This document shows positions 41,235-49,432 of a stretch of DNA of 64,000 nucleotides, one piece after another (positions within the stretch are counted from its first letter, which is position 1; every line of letters starts with the position of its first letter). Source of the stretch: an uncultured Deferribacteraceae bacterium (GTDB taxonomy: Bacteria > Chrysiogenota > Deferribacteres > Deferribacterales > Mucispirillaceae); NCBI GenBank assembly GCA_947039395.1, contig CAMQYS010000003.1, forward strand, positions 62,001-126,000. The letters run 5' to 3'. The notes beneath the pieces are model-generated. The model saw nothing but the letters and a program-made list of their open reading frames with translations. It made no database searches and was not told the origin of the DNA. The position numbers were made by a program, and so were the translations under genes.

Positions 41235-41555
41235 CTAAGAATTTTTCAAGTAAACTTTACTTACAATACTTTCAGAGATGCGTGCACTAGAAACATTATA
41301 TGTTCCGTTAGCAACACTGTTACGTAACTCATCAATAAGCGCTTTGCGTGGATCGGGCATATCTTTAAGTTGCTGTACCATATCTTTGAGAAGTTTGCTG
41401 TTAGATGAGAGTTGTAATGTATCTTTTGCAGTAGCTTGTGGAACCGATTTCGAATCAGTAGTATTATAAGCGTTGCTACTTTTTGATGATACATTTTTAG
41501 AAGAAGAGTTAGCACTATCTTTACGTATAAAAGGTATGTTGTTGTTAATTTTCAT
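41235..41555 (-). CDS. flgM: Anti-sigma-28 factor FlgM
   Basis: 106 aa, largely unstructured and Ser-rich at the N-terminus. The C-terminal sigma-binding half is DTLQLSSNSKLLKDMVQQLK and then RKALIDELRNSVANGTYNV, the FlgM pattern. FlgM holds sigma-28 (FliA) inactive until hook completion and is then exported. GAGGAA lies upstream of the ATG. It stands between the flgJ-like gene and flgN, a common arrangement. Confidence 0.87.
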   Translation of the reverse strand: MKINNNIPFIRKDSANSSSKNVSSKSSNAYNTTDSKSVPQATAKDTLQLSSNSKLLKDMVQQLKDMPDPRKALIDELRNSVANGTYNVSSARISESIVSKVYLKNS

Positions 41556-41717
41556 ATCTGCTAATTCCTCTCTAAAATAATCTCTACAAACATTTATGAA
41601 TAGGACGATAGTATATTATAATTTTTAAATCATATCAATTAAAATATCTAGCAATACTATCCAATAAATGCTACTAACACATTTAACTTATTTATAGTCA
41701 TAACCATTTTCTTTTGG

Positions 41718-42179
41718 TTATAGTGACTTAATGCTATATTTCAAATCTATTAAGGAATCTTCGTTTTTTAAAGATTCCATTTCTTTTAATTTATTAACTG
41801 ACTCAAGGTTGTTCGTTGTTATATCTTTAGAGTTAGGCTCTCTAAGTGAGCTATATTCATCAGTTGTATCTACTAGATATTTGTATAATGAATTACCAAG
41901 TCCAGAATCAGGTGATTTAGTAATAAGATCTACATATTCATTATCTAGCATTTCAGTAAATATATCTTCAGCATTACTTTTTTTAACTAAAGTTGATTCA
42001 AAAGATTCAGATGCTTTTCTCATTGTTTTCATCATCATAGATAGAAACATACCTTCAAAAGCTGCAGTTGCTTCTTTTAGTTCAACCTGTTTTTTCTGAT
42101 CGCTAGCACTCATATTTTTAGTTGTATTATTTGTGCCTAACCCTAAAATACTGTTATTATTACTATTATTAATTGTCAT
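41718..42179 (-). CDS. Flagellar rod-binding protein, FlgJ N-terminal type
   Basis: 153 aa corresponding to the rod-capping N-terminal domain of FlgJ: ATAAFEGMFLSMMMKTMRKA, then MLDNEYVDLITKSPDSGLGNSL. The muramidase domain found in enterobacterial FlgJ is absent, so wall penetration must use another enzyme. The ATG overlaps the TAA of flgI (TAATG), so the two are translationally coupled. A hairpin (arms ATAACCA/TGGTTAT, 41700-41721) overlaps its 3' end. Confidence 0.87.
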   Translation of the reverse strand: MTINNSNNNSILGLGTNNTTKNMSASDQKKQVELKEATAAFEGMFLSMMMKTMRKASESFESTLVKKSNAEDIFTEMLDNEYVDLITKSPDSGLGNSLYKYLVDTTDEYSSLREPNSKDITTNNLESVNKLKEMESLKNEDSLIDLKYSIKSL

Positions 42180-43270
42180 TACATAATCTCCAGATCAGCA
42201 TATAATGCACCAGCTGATTTAACTGCTTGTAATATTGATATTAAGTTCCTAGGAGAAACTCCTAATGCGTTTAATGCTTTAACAAGATCAGATATAGTTA
42301 CAGCTTCAGGCATCATCATTACTCTAACCTGTTCAGTTGATGGATTTGGATTATTAGCTTGAGGTTGTAAAGGCTCATCAATATTAGCAGTTGGAGCTTT
42401 TCTAATATCTAACTGATCAGATATTGTTATACTAAGATTACCATGTGAAATAGCTATTGCACTTATTTTAACATCAGAACCCATTACAACAGTGCCAGTT
42501 CTTTCATCTATAATAACTTTAGCAAATGCTTCTGGTTGAATTTCAATATTTAATAATGAACTCATAAAGTCGTAATATCTAGGTTCAAACTCTGATGGAA
42601 TATTAATTTTTATCGTTGAAGGGTTTTCTATCTGTGCGATATCAACACCTATAAAACTATTGATTGCTGATTTAGCTTGTACAACATCAGCTATTCCTCT
42701 TCCACTAAAAGAGATACTTATATATGACGTGTCCATAGCAAAATCTACTTCTTTCTCCACTGTAGCACCACCTGGGATTACTCCAACAGTAGGATGATTT
42801 TCAGTACCATCTTCATTATTAGTATTTAGTCCACCGATAGATAAAGGCCCTTGTGCAACTGCATATACTTGTCCGTTTGCAGCAGCTAGAGGTGTTAGAA
42901 GTAATGTTCCACCTTCTAAAGATGATGAATCACCAACAGAAGAAATAGTCACATCAATAAGTGAACCTGTTTTAGCAAACGGTGGAAGTTTAGCAGTAAC
43001 CATAACAGCTGCAACGTTTTTAACACGTACATCGTTTTGAGGAACAGTTATTCCTAATCTATCAAGCATGTTTACTAATGATTGAATAGTAAATTCCGTA
43101 CCCTGCTTATCTCCAGTACCATCAAGACCAGCAACAAGACCGTAACCGAATAACTGGTTATTTCTTATGCCCTCAACAGATGCTATATCTCTAAGCTTAA
43201 CTCCAGCTGAAGAGTTAACAAATGATATAACAACAATAATAAGAGTTAAAACTATTAATCTTTTAAACAT
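42179..43270 (-). CDS. flgI: Flagellar P-ring protein FlgI
   Basis: FlgI, 363 aa from ATG 43270 (GGAT upstream), forms the flagellar P-ring around the rod in the peptidoglycan. A signal peptide ends near SSAG, followed by VKLRDIASVEGIRNNQLFGY and GLVAGLDGTGDKQGTEFT, both conserved. Near the C-terminus lie VVMGSDVKISAIAISHGNL and LVKALNALGVSPRNLISILQ. It is the first gene of a run reaching at least to csrA. A sigma-54 promoter lies 35 bp upstream. Confidence 0.96.
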   Translation of the reverse strand: MFKRLIVLTLIIVVISFVNSSAGVKLRDIASVEGIRNNQLFGYGLVAGLDGTGDKQGTEFTIQSLVNMLDRLGITVPQNDVRVKNVAAVMVTAKLPPFAKTGSLIDVTISSVGDSSSLEGGTLLLTPLAAANGQVYAVAQGPLSIGGLNTNNEDGTENHPTVGVIPGGATVEKEVDFAMDTSYISISFSGRGIADVVQAKSAINSFIGVDIAQIENPSTIKINIPSEFEPRYYDFMSSLLNIEIQPEAFAKVIIDERTGTVVMGSDVKISAIAISHGNLSITISDQLDIRKAPTANIDEPLQPQANNPNPSTEQVRVMMMPEAVTISDLVKALNALGVSPRNLISILQAVKSAGALYADLEIM

Positions 43271-43304
43271 CACACATCCGTTCTAAAATAATATAGGTAA
43301 GACA

Positions 43305-43320
43305 AGCAATTGTTATGCCA
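43305..43320 (-). promoter_or_regulatory. Sigma-54 promoter for the flgI flagellar operon
   Basis: On the minus strand TGGCATAACAATTGCT matches the -24/-12 consensus TGGCACN5TTGCW with exact GG-to-GC spacing; only the sixth base differs. It lies 35 bp upstream of the flgI ATG, and transcription would begin near 43293. Class II flagellar genes are often RpoN-dependent. Confidence 0.72.
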
Positions 43321-43798
43321 TAGAGTGTAAAAATAGTAGATATATAAAGATTATTTATGATTTATCTATCTGGTTTATGCGGACATTAGTAACCTATATA
43401 TTAAATATTACTATATTAAGATGAATTATCGAATTAGATTTATCTGATGAGCTGAACAGATTAGAGGAGTTTATAAGCTAGGCAGACCTAACGAACTATA
43501 TTAATTTATTAGTTGGATATTATTCTATATATTAAAGTGTGTATATATTATGTATTATTGATTGCTAAATATCTTTAATAGATTTTAATTGTATTGATGA
43601 GTATAGATTTTAATTTTAAGGAGCAAATTTAGATTAAGTATATATATAAAAAATAAAAAGAGTTTAGAAATTTAATAAAATAGATAGCAACTTATAATGA
43701 AAGTATAAAACTTTACACTGTGATAATAGATGATTTTAAAATGCTACCATATATAGAAGTTATAAGTTTTAGTCTATAAAACTTATAACTGTTGAAAA
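43321..43798. other. Non-coding region upstream of the flagellar operon
   Basis: About 480 bp, AT-rich, with no plausible reading frame. Enhancer sites for a sigma-54 activator may lie here, but no site is recognised. A small dyad (TAGG/CCTA near 43475-43490) is the only structure seen. Confidence 0.4.
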
Positions 43799-44602
43799 CT
43801 ATTTTGATTCACTATATCCGAACTTAAACGATAATTGCATAGCTTTTTTAATAAGTAGAGGTGCGATTTCATTAACTATACGATCATTACTCATTCTAAC
43901 TTTAGGAGCAGACACACCTATTCCAGCAGTAGCTTTTCCCATAAAATCCATTATAGGTACGGCAACACAGACAACATCTTGTTCGAACTCTTCATTATCA
44001 ATGGCGTATCCGATTTCTCTTATTAGATCGAGTTCTTTTATAAGATCAGTGATTGACTTGACAGTATTTTCTGTAACAGGTTGTAGTCCATCTCTGAAAA
44101 GAATTTCTATCTCTTGATTATCTAATTTAGCTAGTTGTGCTTTACCGATAGCTGTTGCATAGGCATGTCCGATATGTCCAACACGAGGTTTTAGCCTAAT
44201 CGGTTTAGAGGTATCTACCATGTTTAAATAAACAACTGTACCATTATCAACTATACCAACATAAGAGGACTCATCTAAGATATCTGTAATCTCTTTAAGG
44301 TAAGGGTAGCTAATTTCTGCTATATTCAACTTTTTGATGTATGTTTGAGCAATTTGGAAAGTTTTAACACCTAATGTAAAGCTATCGTTATTTCTATTGT
44401 ATTCAACGTAATCAAAATGTTCAAGTGTAGCCAACAGTTTAGAAGTATTACTTTTTGTAAGCGATAACCTATCACTTATTTCAGAAAGTGTGAGTTCATG
44501 CTCATATTCTCCAAGTAACTCTAAGATAGCGATAGTGTTACTTACTGCAAAAACTTTATAATCAGTTTTCGCTCTTTTAATACCATTCGCATCATTTATC
44601 AT
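43799..44602 (-). CDS. IclR family transcriptional regulator
   Basis: 267 aa. The N-terminal winged helix has FAVSNTIAILELLGEYEHEL, then LTKSNTSKLLATLEHF. The C-terminal effector domain has HAYATAIGKAQLAKL and EQDVVCVAVPIMDF, typical of IclR ligand binding. These regulators usually control small-molecule catabolism. A 157-172 bp gap separates it from the divergent DUF362/ferredoxin gene, a plausible target. No operator is identified. Confidence 0.93.
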   Translation of the reverse strand: MINDANGIKRAKTDYKVFAVSNTIAILELLGEYEHELTLSEISDRLSLTKSNTSKLLATLEHFDYVEYNRNNDSFTLGVKTFQIAQTYIKKLNIAEISYPYLKEITDILDESSYVGIVDNGTVVYLNMVDTSKPIRLKPRVGHIGHAYATAIGKAQLAKLDNQEIEILFRDGLQPVTENTVKSITDLIKELDLIREIGYAIDNEEFEQDVVCVAVPIMDFMGKATAGIGVSAPKVRMSNDRIVNEIAPLLIKKAMQLSFKFGYSESK

Positions 44603-44774
44603 ATTAATATATTACTCTCTTTTTAAAACGCTGTATTATTTTTATCATTAATACTATTCTTCTGTCAACAAAAAATTAGGAGAGAGTTATATTATAGTTG
44701 TTATTCTTAATTATAAAAACTATAATATGGTCGTAGTCATCATTAAATTAGAATAAATATTGAGAGGATCTGAA

Positions 44775-45845
44775 ATGAGTTCAGTAGTATATTTTTCTTC
44801 TATGAAAAGTAATTATCATAAATCGCCATTAAACAAGATCAAAAAATTAGCTAACAGAGCTGGAATAACCGATCTATACGAGAAAGATGAGATAGTGGCA
44901 TTAAAAGTTCATTTTGGAGAATTAGGTAATACAGCTTTTTTACGTCCTATATTTTTACGTCCTATACTAGAGATATTAAATAGAGTTAAAGCTAAACCGT
45001 TTTTAACAGATACGAACACTTTATATACAGGGATGCGTACAAACTCTGTAGATCATCTACATAACGCTATGCTTAATGGATTTAATTACTCAACACTACA
45101 AGTTCCTGTGATAATTGCAGATGGATTAAGGGGTGAAAATAGTGTTAATATTCCGATTCCAAATGCAATAGTATGTGAAAGTGCGAAGATTGCAACCGAT
45201 ATAGCTAATGCGGATAAGTTATTTGTTGTTTCTCATTTTAAAGGGCATGAGATGACAGGTTTTGGTGGAGCATTAAAAAACCTTGCAATGGGCTGTGCAT
45301 CAAGAGAAGGTAAAATGGATATGCACTCTGATGTAAGACCATCAGTTAACGCTCATAAATGTACAGCGTGTGGTAGATGTAAGATTGTTTGTAATTGGGG
45401 AGCGATCACTATATCTAAAACTGCTACGATTGATGACAAATGTACTGGTTGTGCTAAATGTATTGCAACTTGTCCAGAAACAGCTATACAATCTGATTTT
45501 GATGTTTCTTGTGATATGCTTCAACAAAGGATAGTTGAATATGCATCAGCTGTTCATAGCCATTACACGAAACCACCTGTTTACATAAATATATTAACAT
45601 CAATTGTTCCAGCGTGCGATTGTCATGATGGTAACGATGCCCCGATGATCCACGATATAGGATTTATGTCATCGACCGATCCAGTTGCAATTGATAAAGC
45701 ATCTTATGATATTATAAATCAAACAGCGGGCAAAGATTTATTTCAAGAGGCGTGGCCTCATCTTGATCCAACAGATCAATTTAAACACGCTGAAAGAATA
45801 AAGTTTGGCAGTTTAGAGTATAAGTTAGTTGATGTTGATAAGTAA
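44775..45845 (+). CDS. DUF362 protein with two [4Fe-4S] ferredoxin motifs
   Basis: 356 aa from ATG 44775 (GAGAGGA upstream; a TTG at 44760 precedes that site). The N-terminal DUF362 domain has VVYFSSMKSNYHKSP and LFVVSHFKGHEMTGFGGALK. It is followed by two four-Cys motifs, CTACGRCKIVC and CTGCAKCIATC, and a DUF362 C-terminal part. It is a putative iron-sulfur redox protein in the cytoplasm. A 15-bp tandem repeat makes FLRPIFLRPI. Divergent from the IclR gene. The physiological partner is unknown. Confidence 0.88.
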   Translation: MSSVVYFSSMKSNYHKSPLNKIKKLANRAGITDLYEKDEIVALKVHFGELGNTAFLRPIFLRPILEILNRVKAKPFLTDTNTLYTGMRTNSVDHLHNAMLNGFNYSTLQVPVIIADGLRGENSVNIPIPNAIVCESAKIATDIANADKLFVVSHFKGHEMTGFGGALKNLAMGCASREGKMDMHSDVRPSVNAHKCTACGRCKIVCNWGAITISKTATIDDKCTGCAKCIATCPETAIQSDFDVSCDMLQQRIVEYASAVHSHYTKPPVYINILTSIVPACDCHDGNDAPMIHDIGFMSSTDPVAIDKASYDIINQTAGKDLFQEAWPHLDPTDQFKHAERIKFGSLEYKLVDVDK

Positions 45846-45866
45846 TATTAAATTTAATATTACTTA
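45839..45866 (+). terminator. 28-bp perfect palindrome over the stop codon
   Basis: The sequence reads the same on both strands, with arms TAAGTAATATTAAA. It includes the TAA stop of the DUF362 gene and lies just downstream of the CDS end. It probably forms a hairpin that ends the transcript or protects its 3' end. Confidence 0.6.
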
Positions 45867-46159
45867 ACTAAGAAATTAATGAGTGAGGTTTTTTGTATAG
45901 ATAGTTTTATGTTTAGATAAAATATCTAAACATAATTAGTGTCTATTTTATAGGATGATATATAGTGTAGTATCAACTAAAATATTAAAATTAACTAACT
46001 GTATTTTGTAAAATTATATAATATTAGCTAGGATACTAAAAACTAACTAGTATTTGTTTCATAATTAATGTATACTACAGGATAAGATATTAACGGTTTG
46101 GTAGTAATAATTTAATAAAATTATCCAGTATCTACTGACTTGTCTACATATTTTCCCAA
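45867..46159. other. Non-coding gap between convergent genes
   Basis: AT-rich, with no coding potential seen; the only structures are at its ends (the palindrome to the left and the hairpins next to nhaD). Confidence 0.4.
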
Positions 46160-46202
46160 ATATTTATCCCCTGTAAGTTAATTACTCACAGGGGATAAAT
46201 AT
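46160..46202 (-). terminator. Strong 15-bp hairpin downstream of nhaD
   Basis: Perfect inverted repeat with arms ATATTTATCCCCTGT / ACAGGGGATAAATAT and a 13-nt loop. The GC-rich core makes it very stable. It lies 52 bp past the nhaD stop. A second hairpin is at 46205-46228. The run of T after it is weak, so rho-independent termination is likely but not classic. Confidence 0.6.
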
Positions 46203-46204
46203 AT

Positions 46205-46228
46205 TAAGATTAAAACTTTATAATCTTA
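46205..46228 (-). terminator. Second hairpin downstream of nhaD
   Basis: Arms TAAGATT / AATCTTA with a 10-nt loop, next to the stronger hairpin at 46160. It may act with it as a double terminator. Confidence 0.45.
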
Positions 46229-46253
46229 TGGTCATAACAATAATACAGTCAAA

Positions 46254-47741
46254 CTAATCGATAAATATAAATGCCACAATTAGGAATAAAGGTATAAGTA
46301 TCGCTATCGACCAGACCATATATCCAAAGAATGAAGGCATCTTAACACCTTGATTTTCAGCGATTGATCTAACCATAAAGTTTGGAGCATTACCGATATA
46401 AGTGTTAGCACCCATAAATACTGCACCCATACTTATTGCAAGAAGAGTAGATGATTTCTCTGTCATAAGCATCTGTATATTAGCAGGATTTGAAACATCT
46501 CCTGCAGCTGTAGTAAAGAAAACTAAGTAAGTTGGAGCGTTATCAAGGAAACTTGAAAGTATACCTGTTATCCAAAAATACATTAAGTTAACTGGATTAC
46601 CATTTTCATCACTAATCATTGATACAACACTAGCTAAGCCACCACTTTCTCCTGCTTGTAATATTTTAAGTGCAGGGATCATAGTGATAAATATACCGAA
46701 GAATAATTTACCAACTTCAAGAATAGGTTCCCAGTTAAATCCGTTTAATTCCCTACTCTCTTTTCTAGTAAGTTTAAGAGATAGCCAAGCAAGGATTAAT
46801 AGTAAGATTAATCTAGTCAACTCATTTAAATACATAGGCACATGATATATAGAGAAAGCGATAGGAGCATTATCAAAAATAGATGCATCTATCGGTGCAG
46901 CTGGGTTTGGTTTCCATACACCACTTATAACAACTGCAAAAATAACTCCAGCTATTAGAAGAAAGTTAATAGAACCTTCAAGTCCAAGTTTTTCATCATC
47001 GCTATTTTCAGGAGCAGGTTTTCCTTCTTTTTTATATAAAATTGTGTCCATAATAAAATATATTATAAATAATATTGTAAGAGTAAATAACATCGGTAGG
47101 AACATATGTTCTAATGTCCAGAAGAAATCTACACCTTTAAGAAAACCAAGAAATAGTGGAGGATCTCCAACAGGTGTTAGTGAACCACCGATATTTGCAA
47201 CAGTGAATATAAAGAATATAACTGTATGTACTTTATATTTACGATGAGCATTAGCTCTAAGTAACGGTCTAATAAGAAGCATAGCAGCACCAGTTGTTCC
47301 CATCCAACTTGCCAATATTGCACCTATTAGAAGTATTAAAGTATTTACAATAGGCGATCCAGATAGAGATCCTTTTAATCTAATTCCACCAGATATAACA
47401 AACAGTGAGAATAATAGTATTAGAAACGGAACATAATCTATAAGAAGAATATGTATAACTTCGTAAGCGGTTATCGAAACACCGTACACAGCAATAAACG
47501 GAACGATAAACATAACTGCCCATGCAACCGATATTTTACCGTAGTTATGATGCCAAAATTTAGCAAAAAGTATAGGCCCTAAAGCGATAGAGAGAAGCAT
47601 GCCAGTAAATGGTATGATCCATAAGCTTGATAAATCTGCTCCACTAAGATACCATGCATCGCCTACTGCTGAGGCTGCAAAAGATATCTTAGGAATAAGT
47701 GAAAGCATAGATATAAGTATTAGAAATTTAAGTTTACGCAA
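46254..47741 (-). CDS. nhaD: NhaD-type sodium:proton antiporter
   Basis: 495 aa with about 12 transmembrane helices, of the ArsB/NhaD (IT) superfamily. It starts at TTG 47741 with AGGAGGAT 6 nt upstream and has a signal-like first helix (LKFLILISMLSLIPKISFA). Family marks are NIGGSLTPVGDPPLFLGFL, GNAPNFMVRSIAENQGVKMP and ILSSFLDNAPTYLVFF. NhaD exchanges Na+ for H+ at the inner membrane and helps keep cytoplasmic pH and sodium balanced. It stands alone; two hairpins lie downstream. Confidence 0.88.
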   Translation of the reverse strand: MRKLKFLILISMLSLIPKISFAASAVGDAWYLSGADLSSLWIIPFTGMLLSIALGPILFAKFWHHNYGKISVAWAVMFIVPFIAVYGVSITAYEVIHILLIDYVPFLILLFSLFVISGGIRLKGSLSGSPIVNTLILLIGAILASWMGTTGAAMLLIRPLLRANAHRKYKVHTVIFFIFTVANIGGSLTPVGDPPLFLGFLKGVDFFWTLEHMFLPMLFTLTILFIIYFIMDTILYKKEGKPAPENSDDEKLGLEGSINFLLIAGVIFAVVISGVWKPNPAAPIDASIFDNAPIAFSIYHVPMYLNELTRLILLLILAWLSLKLTRKESRELNGFNWEPILEVGKLFFGIFITMIPALKILQAGESGGLASVVSMISDENGNPVNLMYFWITGILSSFLDNAPTYLVFFTTAAGDVSNPANIQMLMTEKSSTLLAISMGAVFMGANTYIGNAPNFMVRSIAENQGVKMPSFFGYMVWSIAILIPLFLIVAFIFID

Positions 47742-48001
47742 AATATCCTCCTGAGATAGTTTTATGTTATTATATATAGAATCAGTTAAACAAAATAAAT
47801 AACAGTTTAACCTGTTACTCTATTTTATTTAATTTGTAACTAAATTACTTCATAAGTAGATTTAACTTTAAGATATCAATATATTAAGATGTATATAGAA
47901 TTAAAGGTGCAGTATATATACACTGACATATTACTTTAAGAGATCTTTATCACCATAACATCATATTCGGCTAAAATAGAAATAAATTAATAGTTAATCA
48001 A

Positions 48002-48784
48002 TTAAATGATTGAGTATTTTTCTTTTTGTTTAACAACAGTTGTTGCTACATTAAAATTATTGAGACAGCTTTCTGCATATTTCTGCACTAAGTTGTAATC
48101 GTTACAATTTTCAGAAACATGCACAAGAACTGCTTCTTTCAATTTACTTATACTTAACTTACATATTAAGTTATGAGCCTCTTGATTTGATAGGTGTCCA
48201 AAACTTGATGCAATTCTTGTTTTCAAAAAATTAGGATATCTAGAGTTTTTCAATAATTCTGGATCGTAGTTTGACTCAAGTATAATTATTTCTGTATCTT
48301 CAACAGACTTATGCACATAATCAGATATAACTCCAACGTCAGTAAGATAGGTTATATCTACTTCATCAAACTTAAATCTATATCCAAAAGGTTCAACGGC
48401 GTCATGCTTTATTCTAAAAGGTTTAGCCGAGAAATCATTAAAAGTTACTTCAACATCAGGTTCTAATTTATAGAAAAGATCTTCATCAAACCCATTTTTT
48501 ATAAGTCTTTCAACTGTTTTAGTTGAGGCATATATTTTTGGAGAGTATCTACTTAAAAACGGTTTCATACCAGCGATATGATCGTTATGTTCATGAGTTA
48601 TGAACAGTATAATTTCATCAATATCAATATGAGGTAGATTACTATTATCAATTGTTTCTGCGATATATGGCATAATTTGATTAAGTGGTAAGCCCATATC
48701 AACAAATATACATTTTTTACCTAATCTAAAAACAGAAGAATTACCAGAGCTACCCGATGAGATTATATCGTATTTTAAATTCAT
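48002..48784 (-). CDS. Metallo-beta-lactamase fold hydrolase (YycJ-like)
   Basis: 260 aa from ATG 48784 (MNLKYDIISSGSSGNSSVF). The first motif, HEHNDHIAGMKPF, is the HxHxDH zinc site, and other ligands lie in LTDVGVISD and LVHVSENCNDY. The GSSGNS segment is typical of the YycJ/WalJ type of cytoplasmic phosphodiesterase-like MBL proteins, many acting on nucleic acids. A TTG at 48820 would add a Lys-Ile repeat coded by an ATAAAG tandem run and is disfavoured. It is a single gene. Confidence 0.88.
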   Translation of the reverse strand: MNLKYDIISSGSSGNSSVFRLGKKCIFVDMGLPLNQIMPYIAETIDNSNLPHIDIDEIILFITHEHNDHIAGMKPFLSRYSPKIYASTKTVERLIKNGFDEDLFYKLEPDVEVTFNDFSAKPFRIKHDAVEPFGYRFKFDEVDITYLTDVGVISDYVHKSVEDTEIIILESNYDPELLKNSRYPNFLKTRIASSFGHLSNQEAHNLICKLSISKLKEAVLVHVSENCNDYNLVQKYAESCLNNFNVATTVVKQKEKYSII

Positions 48785-48790
48785 ATTTTT

Positions 48791-48808
48791 TATCTTTATC
48801 TTTATCTT
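48791..48808. repeat. Hexanucleotide tandem repeat upstream of the MBL gene
   Basis: Three copies of TATCTT (ATAAAG on the coding strand) lie in the leader, starting 7 bp upstream of the ATG. Translated in frame they would code Lys-Ile repeats. Such repeats can change copy number. Confidence 0.6.
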
Positions 48809-49070
48809 TATTTTTAACAACTTATTATATCAAAACAGTAATTATTAGATATGTAACAATCGTTAAGATCAACGAGTAGTATCAACATTATAAGTTAAAT
48901 AGTCAAGTGATAATAATCACAAAATGCAAGATTGACTTTAAATTAAGTTAAGGTATATAACTATTTTGAGGAACATTTTCTGTATTATTTTGATTTTAAG
49001 ATATACGGATAGGCATATAAATTACTATTAAGAAAGTCTTTAGATAAGTACTTAATACGTCAATCTTTCC

Positions 49071-49099
49071 TTGACATATAGATTGTTTTTTGAGAAAAT
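49071..49099 (+). promoter_or_regulatory. Sigma-70 promoter of the candidate RNA
   Basis: -35 TTGACA at 49071-49076, 17-bp spacer, -10 GAAAAT at 49094-49099 (4 of 6 matches to TATAAT). Start of transcription would be near 49106. Confidence 0.6.
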
Positions 49100-49105
49100 C
49101 ATAGT

Positions 49106-49383
49106 AAGCAACTATTTATAGTTACTCTGTTACTGCTATAGAGGTATGTGATGTGCACCATACGCTTCTATGATATGGTAGTGTTTTGGCGACTATCTAC
49201 TGTATCGGTTTTTATTTGCTATTCTTTAGACTATTTTTAAGGATAACTAACGGGTAGTAGTGTTAAGGATAATTTTTTGCATTTTAGATGCAACACTAAC
49301 CACTAGGGTAGGCTTTTACACGAATAGCAATTATAGGTAATAAATATCGTAAGATAAAAACTTAGCAGTTTCTTTTATTTTTT
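49106..49383 (+). ncRNA. Candidate structured small RNA of unknown class
   Basis: About 278 nt of non-coding sequence with local G+C higher than its surroundings and several helices. Helix A: ATAGA (49138-49142)/TCTAT (49167-49171) plus GTATG (49144-49148)/CATAC (49159-49163). Helix B: GGTAGT (49177-49182)/ACTATC (49192-49197), closed by GATA/TATC. Helix C: TTGCTATTC (49216-49224)/GAATAGCAA (49322-49330), closing a domain. Inside it, helix D/E: TAGTG/CACTA and TTGCAT/ATGCAA. A promoter lies upstream and a terminator at the end. It does not show the marks of tmRNA, SRP RNA, RNase P or known riboswitches. Two AAGGATAA repeats (49239 and 49265) could bind CsrA. Confidence 0.55.
49358..49383 (+). 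terminator. Intrinsic terminator of the candidate RNA
   Basis: Short hairpin (AAACT/AGTTT, loop TAGC, 49358-49371) followed by a T-rich run CTTTTATTTTTT. The stem is weak, but the U-tract is long. Confidence 0.5.
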
Positions 49384-49432
49384 AACAATTTAATCTTATT
49401 AATAGCAAAACATTTGCGTTGAGGGTAATTAA

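Noticed and set aside
49106-49383. tmRNA, SRP RNA or RNase P RNA at the candidate RNA locus
   Set aside because: Their diagnostic sequences (GGGG...ending CCA with tag ORF; GGAAGGNAGCAGCC; GAGGAAAGTCC) are absent on both strands. 6S RNA could not be excluded.
49403-49418. Sigma-54-like element (TAGCA...TTGC) upstream of the FlaG-like gene
   Set aside because: The -24 GG is AG, and the predicted start near 49429 would remove the ribosome-binding site, so it cannot serve this gene.
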